A stretch of DNA of 29,087 bases, from contig DLNM01000060.1 of NCBI GenBank assembly GCA_002479485.1, positions 1-29,087 on the forward strand, read 5' to 3'. The notes under the pieces were generated by a model. The model was not told the DNA's origin and searched no databases. It saw only the letters and a program-made list of their open reading frames with translations. Positions 6,780-14,169 of the stretch are shown piece by piece. Made by a program: the position numbers and the translations under genes. Source of the DNA: Firmicutes bacterium UBA7510 (GTDB taxonomy: Bacteria; Bacillota; Clostridia; Tissierellales; Sedimentibacteraceae). How positions within the stretch are numbered: position 1 is the stretch's first letter; each line of letters opens with the position of its first letter.

Positions 6780-7037
6780 TCACAATCCCCATATTTCTTT
6801 GACTTCTTTTATTACATTGCCCTTAGTATGTAAATTCCCTTCGTTATCCATTTCAAAAGTTATGGTTTTATTTCTTTTTTTATTGAAGTATTCTAATATA
6901 AATGGATTATTTCTATATTTTGTCATTTGCCAACTTTTTAAAACCTTTATTTTTTTATCTAATAATTCTAGACATTCTTCTAATTCTTCTATAGTAAGTT
7001 CTTGACATATTGTATTTATTAGTTTCTCATATTTCAT
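6780..7037 (-). CDS. Hypothetical protein with N-terminal helical region, 85 aa
   Basis: It begins at ATG with TTTAAAGGAGAG upstream. Residues 1-40 (ELTIEELEECLELLDKKIKVLKSW) are strongly helical and may dimerise. The C-terminal part (TITFEMDNEGNLHTKGNV) looks like a beta hairpin. There are no catalytic motifs. It belongs to the run of small early genes around it. Confidence 0.7.
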   Translation of the reverse strand: MKYEKLINTICQELTIEELEECLELLDKKIKVLKSWQMTKYRNNPFILEYFNKKRNKTITFEMDNEGNLHTKGNVIKEVKEIWGL

Positions 7038-7065
7038 TTGTTCACTCTCCTTTAAAATGCTTCTT

Positions 7066-7482
7066 TTAATTATTATTACTTGCGTGATACAATTTTGATA
7101 TACTGTATTTTCTAAAAAATAATAATGAAAACCCAGAATCGCCTAATGACTCTGAAATATTATTTCTAATTTTCAAATTAGATTTAGTAAATAATTTGTG
7201 CCGATTTATGTTATCAATTTTTGCTAGTAAATAAACACTCAATGGTATCGAGCCAAGTATACAATCTTGAGTTGCTTTTGAACTTTTTACATTACATAAC
7301 ATCCCATCAATTATATTATCTTTGGTTATGCTCAATATTTCTTTACTTCTAAATGGACACTCTGATGCTAATTCTGCATATAATAATTCTTCTTCTAAAT
7401 CTTTACCATCATCGATGTCCTTCTTTAAATTCTGTATAATCAAATCATAATAATGTTTTAAAAATCCATATTCTCTATCCAT
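7066..7482 (-). CDS. Tyrosine-recombinase-like protein, short and probably inactive
   Basis: Residues 36-90 align well with the first part of the tyrosine recombinase catalytic domain. CPFRSKEILSITKDNI corresponds to the GLRxSELxxLxxxDI box with the catalytic Arg (45), and VKSSKA gives the beta-hairpin Lys (69) at the same 24-residue distance as in XerD. FFRKYSIS (Arg 124) may be box II, but the His three residues before it is Leu. The protein ends 14 residues later, so the catalytic Tyr is absent. The N-terminal core-binding domain is also missing. It may be a remnant of an integrase or a DNA-binding accessory protein. It lies 1.3 kb from the attP-like site. The stop-proximal end of the next gene overlaps its start by 25 bases. 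Confidence 0.6.
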   Translation of the reverse strand: MDREYGFLKHYYDLIIQNLKKDIDDGKDLEEELLYAELASECPFRSKEILSITKDNIIDGMLCNVKSSKATQDCILGSIPLSVYLLAKIDNINRHKLFTKSNLKIRNNISESLGDSGFSLLFFRKYSISKLYHASNNN

Positions 7483-7670
7483 TTTTTTACCTCTACTTTA
7501 GTAAGTCCGTCTAAAGCATAGCCACCACGATAATTTTCTAACATCACACAAGTTGTTCCGCATAAATCAAATGGTTCACTTCTAACTATAAACTCAATAC
7601 CTTTATTCTTATCTGCTACTCTATAATTGTCATTCATAATTACCTTATCTCTGATTTTTATATCGCTCAT
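7458..7670 (-). CDS. Hypothetical small beta-rich protein
   Basis: The ATG at 7670 has a very good site (AAGGAGGATATT), so I prefer it to the ATG at 7691. The product begins MSDIKIRDKVIMNDNYRVAD and is about 70 residues. Alternating hydrophobic residues suggest an SH3-like barrel of the kind seen in many small phage proteins (KVIMNDNYR ... GIEFIVRSEP ... CVMLENYRGGYAL). Function unknown. Confidence 0.7.
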   Translation of the reverse strand: MSDIKIRDKVIMNDNYRVADKNKGIEFIVRSEPFDLCGTTCVMLENYRGGYALDGLTKVEVKKWIENMDF

Positions 7671-7687
7671 AATATCCTCCTTATCAT

Positions 7688-7846
7688 TCATTCTTTACTG
7701 TGTGTATCGTATCCACATCTCACACAATGTCCTGCTTGTTCTATATCATAAGACCAGTAGCCTGTTTGGTGTATGTAAGTTTCAAATCTATGTCCAAATA
7801 TTTTGCAAATTATTCTTTTAATAAACTTCAATAACCCTCTATTCAT
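7688..7846 (-). CDS. Small Cys-containing protein, 52 aa
   Basis: It starts at ATG 7846 behind AAAGGAATATTTAA and ends at TGA 7688. The product begins MNRGLLKFIKRIICKIFGHR and later has CVRCGYDTHSKE. CxxFGHR followed by CxRCG is a pattern of tiny zinc-binding proteins common in Firmicutes phages and conjugative elements. The basic, hydrophobic N-terminus could be an amphipathic membrane helix. It fills an otherwise empty gap. Confidence 0.65.
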   Translation of the reverse strand: MNRGLLKFIKRIICKIFGHRFETYIHQTGYWSYDIEQAGHCVRCGYDTHSKE

Positions 7847-7868
7847 TTAAATATTCCTTTGTTTAATA

Positions 7869-8087
7869 TTAATCATCAATATAGCAATTTTGTTTTAAAT
7901 CATAGACAACACTTACAGGTTCTTTTATTCTTTTAGTCTTAATATCTACACTATATCCTTTAAAAGTAATTTGTGGATATAATACATTTTCCATTGTTTG
8001 TCCTATGTAAAGTTCATTCGCTACTAAAATATCATCTGTATCTTTTATTTTTATAATAATATCATCTGGCAACTTAATATTTTCCAT
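7869..8087 (-). CDS. Hypothetical protein, 72 aa
   Basis: It starts at ATG with GGAG 13 bases upstream. It has alternating charged and beta-forming segments (LPDDIIIKIKDTDDILVANELYIG) and ends CYIDD. There is no recognisable motif. The product is acidic and soluble. Confidence 0.65.
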   Translation of the reverse strand: MENIKLPDDIIIKIKDTDDILVANELYIGQTMENVLYPQITFKGYSVDIKTKRIKEPVSVVYDLKQNCYIDD

Positions 8088-8113
8088 TGTGTATTTCTAT
8101 CTCCTTTCAAATC

Positions 8114-8137
8114 ATGATAAAATCATTGATTTATCAT
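8114..8137. repeat. Inverted repeat in the spacer downstream of the kinase gene
   Basis: ATGATAAA (8114-8121) and TTTATCAT (8130-8137) are perfect inverted copies around 8 bases. The site lies between the stop at 8156 and the gene at 8087. There is no U run on either strand, so it is either an mRNA hairpin or an operator. Confidence 0.35.
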
Positions 8138-8155
8138 TCTTTTATAAATTAACTG

Positions 8156-8641
8156 TTATAAATTTTTAACAAACTCTATAGCTTGTTTTTCTAACTCTTC
8201 TAATGTTCCATTATTATCAATTATATAGTCATATGTATAGTTTTCAACAAACATATCAGCATCGTTCTCAGCCTTGTGGTGTCTGCTATTCTTTACAAAT
8301 ATAGTTTTAAATCCAAATGTATCAACTAAATCTTTAATAATGTGTGGTTTTCTAACGTCAATAAGCATTATTTCTTTATCGCTTTGTAGGAATAAATCAA
8401 CTTTAGCTGAAGTAAGTTGATGTGGTATATTATATACTTCAGCTAGAAAGTTTTCTGTGTCTGATAATAATTTACGTCTTTCATCGTCTTTCGCACTTGT
8501 ACCGTATAAGTCATTGACAAAGGTTTTAGTTTCATTTATGATTGATGTACTATAAGTTGCTATGTATTTTGAGATAAGTTTTTTAAACTCATCCTTGCCT
8601 GAATTTGGATATCCATTTACAATAAATATTTTTTTCATCAT
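8156..8641 (-). CDS. Deoxynucleoside monophosphate kinase-like P-loop protein
   Basis: This 161-residue protein opens with KIFIVNGYPNSGKDEF, a Walker A motif of the GxPxSGKD form. That form is used by phage dNMP kinases of the T4 gp1 type and by related adenylate-kinase-like proteins. IMLIDVRKPH (about 93-102) fits a Walker B or LID-adjacent strand, and KNSRHHKAENDAD a basic LID region. It would phosphorylate deoxynucleoside monophosphates for phage DNA synthesis. It starts at ATG (8641) and overlaps the previous gene (ATGATG at the TGA). It belongs to a unit that begins at the SOS-box promoter 8936-8964. Substrate choice cannot be read from the sequence. Confidence 0.75.
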   Translation of the reverse strand: MMKKIFIVNGYPNSGKDEFKKLISKYIATYSTSIINETKTFVNDLYGTSAKDDERRKLLSDTENFLAEVYNIPHQLTSAKVDLFLQSDKEIMLIDVRKPHIIKDLVDTFGFKTIFVKNSRHHKAENDADMFVENYTYDYIIDNNGTLEELEKQAIEFVKNL

Positions 8642-8904
8642 GATACGTACTCCATTAACATTTCTTTCATTTCTTCTGTAATTAATTCTATATCTTTAGT
8701 TTTTTTAGTTACAACCAAGGCATGTCTACCATTTTCATCTATAAATACACATGGCTGATAATCCATATGTCTAATCGGTAAGCCATATGTTTTATTTGCA
8801 AAATCCCTATATTTTATATACTGTGGGTCTACTCCCATTATATCTTTAGTTATAAAACTAATTTCTTCATTATTTTTTATTAACTCAAACGAAATACACT
8901 TCAT
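8638..8904 (-). CDS. Hypothetical protein, first gene after the SOS-like promoter
   Basis: This 88-residue soluble protein begins MKCISFELIKNNEEISFITK and contains an internal VDPQYIKYRDFANKTYG. I recognise no family. Its start follows GGGAGAGGATTTA and lies 32 bases after the -10 box of the promoter at 8936-8964, so it heads a small unit with the dNMP-kinase-like gene, whose start overlaps its stop. An SOS-induced role is possible by context. Confidence 0.7.
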   Translation of the reverse strand: MKCISFELIKNNEEISFITKDIMGVDPQYIKYRDFANKTYGLPIRHMDYQPCVFIDENGRHALVVTKKTKDIELITEEMKEMLMEYVS

Positions 8905-8935
8905 TAAATCCTCTCCCTAATGTTTGGTAATTTTT

Positions 8936-8964
8936 ATTATACACTCGAACACTTGTTCTGTCAA
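8936..8964 (-). promoter_or_regulatory. Consensus sigma-A promoter with embedded LexA/SOS-like box
   Basis: On the - strand TTGACA (8964-8959) and TATAAT (8941-8936) are both perfect and 17 bases apart. The spacer contains CGAACACTTGTTCT on the + strand (8946-8959), which fits the Gram-positive LexA operator CGAAC-N4-GTTCG except at the last base. A repressor bound there would block RNA polymerase. The -35 box overlaps the stop codon of the gene at 8961-9731. Confidence 0.75.
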
Positions 8965-9731
8965 TCTAAATTATTCCTTAGAAATTCAATATATTCTTTC
9001 CATAACTTAATTTTATGAATAAACTCTTTATTTTTCAAACAACTTAATTTTCTTTCTGCATTTATATCATATTTTTTACCTTTTTTCTTCTGTATAACCT
9101 CATCAAATTGCTTCGTTATATATGCTAGTTTTAAATATTCATTCTTAGATATATCTTTTATAATTTCTTCGTACAGAAACAAATCTTCCGTTGGTATAAT
9201 ATACTTTTTCTTAGGTAAATTAGATGTAGCAAACGGACTTATACTTGCTCCACTTGTTTGAGCCTTTAACAATGTAGCAAAGTAATCTATATCTTTTGCG
9301 TTAAATCTAAATTCTACTTCCGAATCTAATTCTTCTATAAATGATACTATTCCATTTTTTATTAAATCATTATGTATTTTTTCTATATCATTTATATCTT
9401 TTAGTTCACCAATTTTATCTTTGTATATTTGTCTTAATATATTTCTTCCTTTGCCTTTACTTGGTATATAAGCGAATAACGTACTACCACCATAATGTCT
9501 GATTTTTACTCCATTATTGCATTTTAAATAGTAATCATCGAAACTTGGGTCTAAATTTCCGTACTCATCTCTTATAAAGTCATTTTTAGATAAGTCATAA
9601 TCTGCTAAAACTCTATATTTTCCTTTTAGTCTTTCCCTTTTTTTATCTTCTGGTTCAGGAATTGGATTCCCATTTTCATCTTTATATTTTTCTGAATTGT
9701 CTGCAATATAACGTTTAAGATACCCTGCCAT
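8961..9731 (-). CDS. Conserved-looking hypothetical protein, 256 aa
   Basis: It starts at the ATG that overlaps the stop of the next upstream gene (TAATG). There is no membrane segment. The N-terminal 40 residues are charged (SEKYKDENGNPIPEPEDKKRER), the middle has a beta-rich part (VKIRHYGGSTLFAYIPSKGKGRNIL), and the C-terminal 90 residues are basic and helical. The basic composition suggests nucleic-acid binding, but no catalytic motif is visible. It is one of the larger unknown genes of the early region and is tightly linked to the zinc protein at 9731. Confidence 0.7.
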   Translation of the reverse strand: MAGYLKRYIADNSEKYKDENGNPIPEPEDKKRERLKGKYRVLADYDLSKNDFIRDEYGNLDPSFDDYYLKCNNGVKIRHYGGSTLFAYIPSKGKGRNILRQIYKDKIGELKDINDIEKIHNDLIKNGIVSFIEELDSEVEFRFNAKDIDYFATLLKAQTSGASISPFATSNLPKKKYIIPTEDLFLYEEIIKDISKNEYLKLAYITKQFDEVIQKKKGKKYDINAERKLSCLKNKEFIHKIKLWKEYIEFLRNNLD

Positions 9732-9973
9732 TACTTTTTACCTCTCTTTAACTTAGATTTGATAGCATCAAAAGCTGTTAAGAAGCACTCACCGCAATAA
9801 AAGCACTGTAAAGCTATTAATTTCTTTGGTGGACAAGGATGATTACTTATTCTTAAATTTGACAACCATTCCGCAAATTCTTCTTTTGGCTTATTTACCA
9901 ACTCTATCATTTGTTCTTCGGTTAAATTACCGTTTTTATTGTATTGCCAGCCAGTAGGTCTTTTATCACTCAT
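9731..9973 (-). CDS. Small zinc-ribbon-like protein, 80 aa
   Basis: The C-terminal third holds CFYCGECFLTAFDAIKSKLKRGKK with a CxxCxxC group, and an earlier Cys sits in NHPCPPKK. It is likely a metal-binding or nucleic-acid-binding protein. The start overlaps the 3' end of the nucleotidase gene by 8 bases, with AAGGAG inside that gene, so the two are translationally coupled. Confidence 0.7.
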   Translation of the reverse strand: MSDKRPTGWQYNKNGNLTEEQMIELVNKPKEEFAEWLSNLRISNHPCPPKKLIALQCFYCGECFLTAFDAIKSKLKRGKK

Positions 9974-10586
9974 CTATTTGATTCTCCTTAATTAGTCCTA
10001 ATATATGTCTAAGTAGTATTAAGCTATTACTTGTCCTAAAATATCCTAAATCTTCAGCATCTTTGTTATAATCTGTAACTTTTCCAAAACATATTTTATG
10101 CCAAGCATTTGAACTTTTTAAATTGGTGATATGGTCGTCTATAAGTATTGAATCTGATAAATCTATACTACCCTTACCCATTTCATCTTGTATTAAGAAA
10201 TGACTTTCTTTAAGGTTCATAAAAGGTAAATTCTCTCTCAACCATTCTCTTTTACGATTAATATTTTCAGTACAACCTATTGTAACTATTTTTTGTTCAA
10301 ATCCTAACTTATGAAAAGTATATAATACGTTTTTCATATCCTTGTCCATATAGTGTAAATTTTTAAAAAAATCAGGACTTCTAAAGTATTTTAATGGGTC
10401 GGTCATTTGTGGAAATAAATCTGTGAAATTCCATTTATAATATGTTCCAAATTTAACTTTTGTTCCATATTCTTTATTTGCTAGATAAATTACCTTATCT
10501 GCTGAATTTACAATTGTTCCGTCAAAATCCCATGCTATTTTTTTCTTATGTATGTTGTTCATCTCCTTTATAATATAATTTTTCAT
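9966..10586 (-). CDS. HAD-family 5'(3')-deoxyribonucleotidase-like phosphatase
   Basis: The motif KIAWDFDGTIV (DxDGT) is the nucleophile and acid pair of HAD phosphatases. VTIGCTENINRKREWL gives motif II and its Lys/Arg region, and SILIDDHITN gives the metal-binding acidic motif (DD). The spacing, with a helical cap containing YYKWNFTDLFPQ, fits the NT5C-type 5'-nucleotidase family used to remove phosphate from deoxynucleotides. The ATG at 10586 gives 206 residues. A second in-frame ATG at 10562 lies directly behind AAAGGAG with no spacer, so the start is not certain. The gene overlaps the guanylate kinase gene by 41 bases. It probably trims host or salvage nucleotides in the phage dNTP pathway. 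Confidence 0.78.
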   Translation of the reverse strand: MKNYIIKEMNNIHKKKIAWDFDGTIVNSADKVIYLANKEYGTKVKFGTYYKWNFTDLFPQMTDPLKYFRSPDFFKNLHYMDKDMKNVLYTFHKLGFEQKIVTIGCTENINRKREWLRENLPFMNLKESHFLIQDEMGKGSIDLSDSILIDDHITNLKSSNAWHKICFGKVTDYNKDAEDLGYFRTSNSLILLRHILGLIKENQIDE

Positions 10587-11106
10587 GTAACTTACTCATC
10601 ATATCAAATTTTGCTTGTTGTAAATCTTTATTCTCAATTACTATATTAGCAAGTTTATAATTCTTCATTTCCTTAGTAATAATACAGTTTTTTACACGTT
10701 TCACTATGTCTTTTATTTTATCGCCACGTTTTAACATTCTAAAAATCATTCTTAAATATGTAATTTTAATATAAATAACTATCACATTATTCCAGCCATA
10801 TTTTTGACGGATTTGTTTTACACCTTCAGCATCCACTATCGCATATACTAAACTCTCTTTATGTCTTTCAACTTCTTCTCTTGATAATGCATAATAATTA
10901 CCTGAATAACAAGTTTCTTCAAGACGGTCTAATTTATCAAATTCTTCTTTGGTAATAAAATGATAAGTTACATCATTTATTTCACCTTCTCTGGGTTTTC
11001 TTGTTGTATGTGATATAAGTTCTTTTATTCCTAAAGTTTGAAGATGTTGTCCAAGCGAAGTTTTACCTGAACCCGAACTCCCTAGTAAGAGTATAATCTT
11101 TTTCAT
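10546..11106 (-). CDS. gmk: Guanylate kinase-like protein
   Basis: This 186-residue protein has the P-loop LLLGSSGSGKTSL, then SHTTRKPREGEINDVTYHFIT. The latter is the GMP-binding region (S-x-TTRxPRxGE and Y-H-F) of guanylate kinases. YAIVDAEGVKQI is the Walker B equivalent and RGDKIKDIVKRVK replaces the LID Arg region. It would make GDP or dGDP from the monophosphate for DNA synthesis. The start ATG has GAAAGGTAATAAT. It lies between dUTPase and the nucleotidase in a nucleotide operon. The family usually has about 190-210 residues, so this copy is close to full length. Confidence 0.88.
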   Translation of the reverse strand: MKKIILLLGSSGSGKTSLGQHLQTLGIKELISHTTRKPREGEINDVTYHFITKEEFDKLDRLEETCYSGNYYALSREEVERHKESLVYAIVDAEGVKQIRQKYGWNNVIVIYIKITYLRMIFRMLKRGDKIKDIVKRVKNCIITKEMKNYKLANIVIENKDLQQAKFDMMSKLHEKLYYKGDEQHT

Positions 11107-11130
11107 ATATTATTACCTTTCTTTTATAAT

Positions 11131-11649
11131 TTAATTATTGTTTGTACTTCCAAAACCACCATCTCTAATACCGTCAGTATTATCATCAATAGTAATTCCA
11201 TATTCAACAAATATGCCTTGCATAAAACCATCCCCTTGTTGAATAATACAATCTTTATTAGTTTTAGAGTCATTAGTTAATTTCGCCATTATATGACCTT
11301 CGTTTGATGAAAAATAATAATCACTATCTATAATACCTACCGAATTATCTAATTGTATTCTATATTTAAATCCTAATCCTGAACGTGGATAACATTTCAA
11401 CACCCAACCATCATTCATTGAAACTCTAATACCTGTTAGAAATTTTATCGTTTCATTTGGTTTTATATATGCTTTGGCTGGTGCATAAAAATCATACCCT
11501 GCACTACCTTTAGTTGCTCTTTTTGGCAATTTGATTTCATTATATATTTTTTGAATTTCTTCTTCTGAGTAATAAGAATCAAATGAATCAATCCAATCTT
11601 TTTTAAATTGTTCAAAACTCACTTTCTCAAATTTAGCTATTCTTTTCAT
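11131..11649 (-). CDS. dut: dUTPase (deoxyuridine 5'-triphosphate nucleotidohydrolase)
   Basis: All five trimeric dUTPase motifs are present in order: SAGYDFYA, YPRSGLG, NSVGIIDSDYY, GDGFMQGIF and RDGGFGSTN. The protein would form a trimer and turn dUTP into dUMP. That dUMP is the substrate of ThyX, which is also in this window. A 40-residue N-terminal extension before the first motif (FEKVSFEQFKKDWIDSFDSY) is longer than in host enzymes. The start has CAGGAGATAAA. The spacer motif AATTAAATTATA occurs both before and after the gene. Confidence 0.93.
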   Translation of the reverse strand: MKRIAKFEKVSFEQFKKDWIDSFDSYYSEEEIQKIYNEIKLPKRATKGSAGYDFYAPAKAYIKPNETIKFLTGIRVSMNDGWVLKCYPRSGLGFKYRIQLDNSVGIIDSDYYFSSNEGHIMAKLTNDSKTNKDCIIQQGDGFMQGIFVEYGITIDDNTDGIRDGGFGSTNNN

Positions 11650-11676
11650 TTTATCTCCTGTGTATTCTTTTATAAT

Positions 11677-11829
11677 TTAATTCTTATATTTGTTTAAAAT
11701 TTTTTGCACTGCATCTTTAATATCAATGTTTTTATTGGCTAGTTCATATAATAAATTTATTTCATCTTTTGTTAAATTATAATTAGATAACTTTAATGTT
11801 GCTACTGTTGCTTCTATTATATTAGACAT
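11677..11829 (-). CDS. Small helical protein, antitoxin-VbhA-like
   Basis: This 50-residue protein starts MSNIIEATVATLKLSNYNLT and continues KDEINLLYELANKNIDIKDA, ending in QKILNKYKN. The order of an Ala/Thr-rich helix, a turn and two helices resembles the VbhA-type antitoxins of Fic toxins, but no Fic motif (HPFxxGNGR) is found in the window. The start has AAGAGGTG. I treat the resemblance as tentative; it may simply be a small helical phage protein. Confidence 0.55.
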   Translation of the reverse strand: MSNIIEATVATLKLSNYNLTKDEINLLYELANKNIDIKDAVQKILNKYKN

Positions 11830-11869
11830 TTAATAAAACACCTCTTTTAACATAAATTTTAGTTTAAAC

Positions 11870-12100
11870 TTAATTACTAAACTTCCATTTATTTTTATAA
11901 AAATCATCTGTTTTTAATACATCAATATCTATTCCATAATCCAATAAACTTATGCCACACACCTCTACAAAACTTATCATAGTTTCATTGCAATTATGAA
12001 ATACTATAGTTTCATTCTTCCCGTTTCTTTTTACGTCAATAGTTGCTCCACAGGCTTTACATCTAAATATCATTGTTTTATATTTGTCAAAATCTATCAA
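11870..12100 (-). CDS. Small CxxC zinc protein, 76 aa
   Basis: The motif FRCKACGATIDVKR with CNE 20 residues later suggests a zinc knuckle. The C-terminal half is acidic (YGIDIDVLKTDDFY). The start has GAGGTAGGTGAAAAT upstream. Function unknown. Confidence 0.7.
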   Translation of the reverse strand: MIDFDKYKTMIFRCKACGATIDVKRNGKNETIVFHNCNETMISFVEVCGISLLDYGIDIDVLKTDDFYKNKWKFSN

Positions 12101-12118
12101 ATTTTCACCTACCTCTAA

Positions 12119-12250
12119 TTAATAAGTTCTGCCGAAAACATCTTCATAGCAATTTTCATTTTCTATGAAAGATTTTTCCTTTACTTCATCTGTACAAATA
12201 TCTTCATAATAACAACCTTTACATTTATAACGTATTTGTCTTTTACTCAT
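12119..12250 (-). CDS. Small Cys-rich protein, 43 aa
   Basis: It starts at ATG 12250 after AAAGGGAGTACGA. The product contains CKGCYYEDIC and later CYEDVFGR. Four or five Cys in 43 residues suggest metal binding. It is one of several such proteins in this region. Confidence 0.65.
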   Translation of the reverse strand: MSKRQIRYKCKGCYYEDICTDEVKEKSFIENENCYEDVFGRTY

Positions 12251-12273
12251 TTCGTACTCCCTTTAACTAAATT

Positions 12274-12465
12274 TTAATTTTCTACCTCATAATCATATTC
12301 TTTCTTAATAATTTTAGCTTCCATATTACCGTCATCTTTTAAAGCTTCAAACATACAACTTGGATGATACCAAGCATCAAATTCATAACTGAAAATAAAT
12401 CCATCTTTATCATCGTCTGTACTACAAAACCAACAACCGCCATTATTTGGACTACATTTGGGCAT
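12274..12465 (-). CDS. Small zinc-finger-like protein
   Basis: This 63-residue protein has CSPNNGGCWFC near its start and WYHPSCMFEAL in the middle. The Cys/His spacing (CxxC ... HxxC) resembles a treble-clef or PARP-type finger. The C-terminal part is acidic. The start has AAGGTGGTGAATT. The role is not known. Confidence 0.72.
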   Translation of the reverse strand: MPKCSPNNGGCWFCSTDDDKDGFIFSYEFDAWYHPSCMFEALKDDGNMEAKIIKKEYDYEVEN

Positions 12466-12505
12466 TTAATTCACCACCTTCGACTAATAAATTAGTTATT
12501 TTATA

Positions 12506-12841
12506 TTAGCTTTTCATAATTTCAAAAGCTTTATCCATAGCATAATCATATTCAGATTGCGATATTGGCAAATAAAATAATTCAAAATTGTAATTTAACT
12601 CATCTACATCCACTGTAATCTTATGTTTTTTAGTAATGTAATTTGTTAAAGCTTCATATCCACCAAGCCAACCAGATATTTTATGACCTTCATATTCTCT
12701 AACTGCAATCATCCAAGAATAAGCACCGCTACACATCAGATGTCTACCAGCTCTTGTTCGATGAAAAGTCTCAACATCAACAATAATACAAAATTCTTCT
12801 TCTAGTCTATTAGCTAATTTCCAAACATTATTACTAGCCAT
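12506..12841 (-). CDS. Hypothetical protein, 111 aa
   Basis: It starts at ATG after GTGAGGTGAGTAA. The protein is aromatic-rich (SGAYSWMIAVREYEGHKISGWLGGYEALTNYI) and ends with an acidic helix (SEYDYAMDKAFEIM). It has no membrane segment. Its size and composition suggest a small globular domain, but I recognise no family. Confidence 0.7.
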   Translation of the reverse strand: MASNNVWKLANRLEEEFCIIVDVETFHRTRAGRHLMCSGAYSWMIAVREYEGHKISGWLGGYEALTNYITKKHKITVDVDELNYNFELFYLPISQSEYDYAMDKAFEIMKS

Positions 12842-12850
12842 TTACTCACC

Positions 12851-13075
12851 TCACTTATTCAAAATAGAATCACTTCTGTCTACAGCTTTTTGTAATTCTG
12901 TTTTGAAATATTCACGTATCTCCAGCTTGAGATTCTCATATTCTTCGCCAGTAATCAGACCATTATTAAATAATTGATGTGCAAAATAATAATTAGCTTG
13001 TGATTGAGTTTGAAGTTTACCTAAATCTCCATTGTAAGAGAAATATATATCTATCATATTTAAATATTGATTCAT
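12851..13075 (-). CDS. Hypothetical helical protein, 74 aa
   Basis: This is a mainly helical protein with the segment GEEYENLKLEIREYFKTELQKAVDRSDS. The start has AGAAAGGAATT. It is soluble and has no known motif. Confidence 0.65.
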   Translation of the reverse strand: MNQYLNMIDIYFSYNGDLGKLQTQSQANYYFAHQLFNNGLITGEEYENLKLEIREYFKTELQKAVDRSDSILNK

Positions 13076-13116
13076 ATTTATTAATTCCTTTCTCTTGATA
13101 TAAAAGATTGCTTTTA

Positions 13117-13296
13117 TTACTTATCTTCTATCAAAGGACAAAACTCTGCTCTTTTTTCTTCAAAAACGTCTTGAACACTTTGACCTTTTATGCAACAGTA
13201 AGCTTCGTCCTCATCAAATATTTCGCTATCATATGCTAACTGGCAAAATGAACAGTCCTCACATTTTTCAGGCATTTTCATATCAATTTTAATCAA
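13117..13296 (-). CDS. Small Cys-rich protein, 59 aa
   Basis: It starts at TTG (13296) seven bases after GAGGTGA. The product begins MIKIDMKMPEKCEDCSFCQL, has YCCIKG in the middle and ends FCPLIEDK. This is the same plan as tiny phage zinc-binding proteins with CxxCxxC, CC and CPL. The TTG start is the only one near a good ribosome site. An in-frame ATG four codons later has none. Confidence 0.65.
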   Translation of the reverse strand: MIKIDMKMPEKCEDCSFCQLAYDSEIFDEDEAYCCIKGQSVQDVFEEKRAEFCPLIEDK

Positions 13297-13311
13297 ATTA
13301 TTTCACCTCAC

Positions 13312-13638
13312 TTAAAAAACTATAATATCATCTAAATTATTTATGGTTGGTCTAAACATTTCCCATGCATTTAATACAGATTGCTTTAATTGTTCTTCCG
13401 TAACATACTTTAAATACTTTTGTTTTAGGTATCCACAACGACCTTCAGTATCTAATACTCTATATTCATAATCATCAGTATATTTGCTTCTAATACTTAT
13501 TTTCTTTTGTTTTCTGTACTCTCTAATTTCAACATCTTCTATTCTTACTGTAATTTTATTATATAAATCGTGTACTCCGACTAATATAGTTACTTCTGAT
13601 TTATCTTCTCTTTGGAACTTTAGTGCTTCTACTTTCAT
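13312..13638 (-). CDS. Hypothetical beta-rich protein, 108 aa
   Basis: It starts at ATG behind AAGGAGGGTTAA. It has beta-forming segments such as VTILVGVHDLYNKITVRI and KKISIRSKY. It has no membrane segment and no known motif. Confidence 0.7.
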   Translation of the reverse strand: MKVEALKFQREDKSEVTILVGVHDLYNKITVRIEDVEIREYRKQKKISIRSKYTDDYEYRVLDTEGRCGYLKQKYLKYVTEEQLKQSVLNAWEMFRPTINNLDDIIVF

Positions 13639-13648
13639 TTAACCCTCC

Positions 13649-14140
13649 TTAGTTATAATCATCACAATAATCTGTTTCATTAACATATTCTTCTTTTAAT
13701 ACACAGTATAATTTATCGTCCTCACCTTCATTTACGGCTTCTTCTGATTGACTATTTGAACAAGTTAAACAATCTATCGGACAAGGATAATGTTCTTTTT
13801 GTAATTCTTTTTGTTTACTACTTACATCTACATCCAACCATACAGTTTTACCATTCTTGTTCTCATAAGTGATAATACACTTTGTTCCAATTTCTAAATA
13901 TGAAATGTCTACTGTAGATTGTTTAGGTCTATAAGATTTATCATCATTATTACTAAACCAAACACATAATTTAAATTTTTCATTGTTGTCTGTATCAAAA
14001 TAACAAATCAATCCTTGTTTGTCTGACCACATTTTCATTGCCAAAGTTCCATTAAAATTACCATTTCCAGTTGGAAAAGTATATTGTTCTCTAGGAAAAT
14101 TCATTCCGATTACTTGGTTTTTAGAATACCCTCTAATCAT
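13649..14140 (-). CDS. Hypothetical protein with C-terminal Cys cluster
   Basis: The ATG at 14140 is 5 bases after GGAGG, so it is preferred to the TTG at 14152, which overlaps that site. The 163-residue product has a beta-rich N-terminal domain (about 1-110). A tail with CPIDCLTC and later CVLKEEYVNETDYC follows, as in small phage proteins that bind metal. Its position in a dense gene run gives no further clue. Confidence 0.7.
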   Translation of the reverse strand: MIRGYSKNQVIGMNFPREQYTFPTGNGNFNGTLAMKMWSDKQGLICYFDTDNNEKFKLCVWFSNNDDKSYRPKQSTVDISYLEIGTKCIITYENKNGKTVWLDVDVSSKQKELQKEHYPCPIDCLTCSNSQSEEAVNEGEDDKLYCVLKEEYVNETDYCDDYN

Positions 14141-14169
14141 TTTTACCTCCAAACTCTGAGTAAAATATA

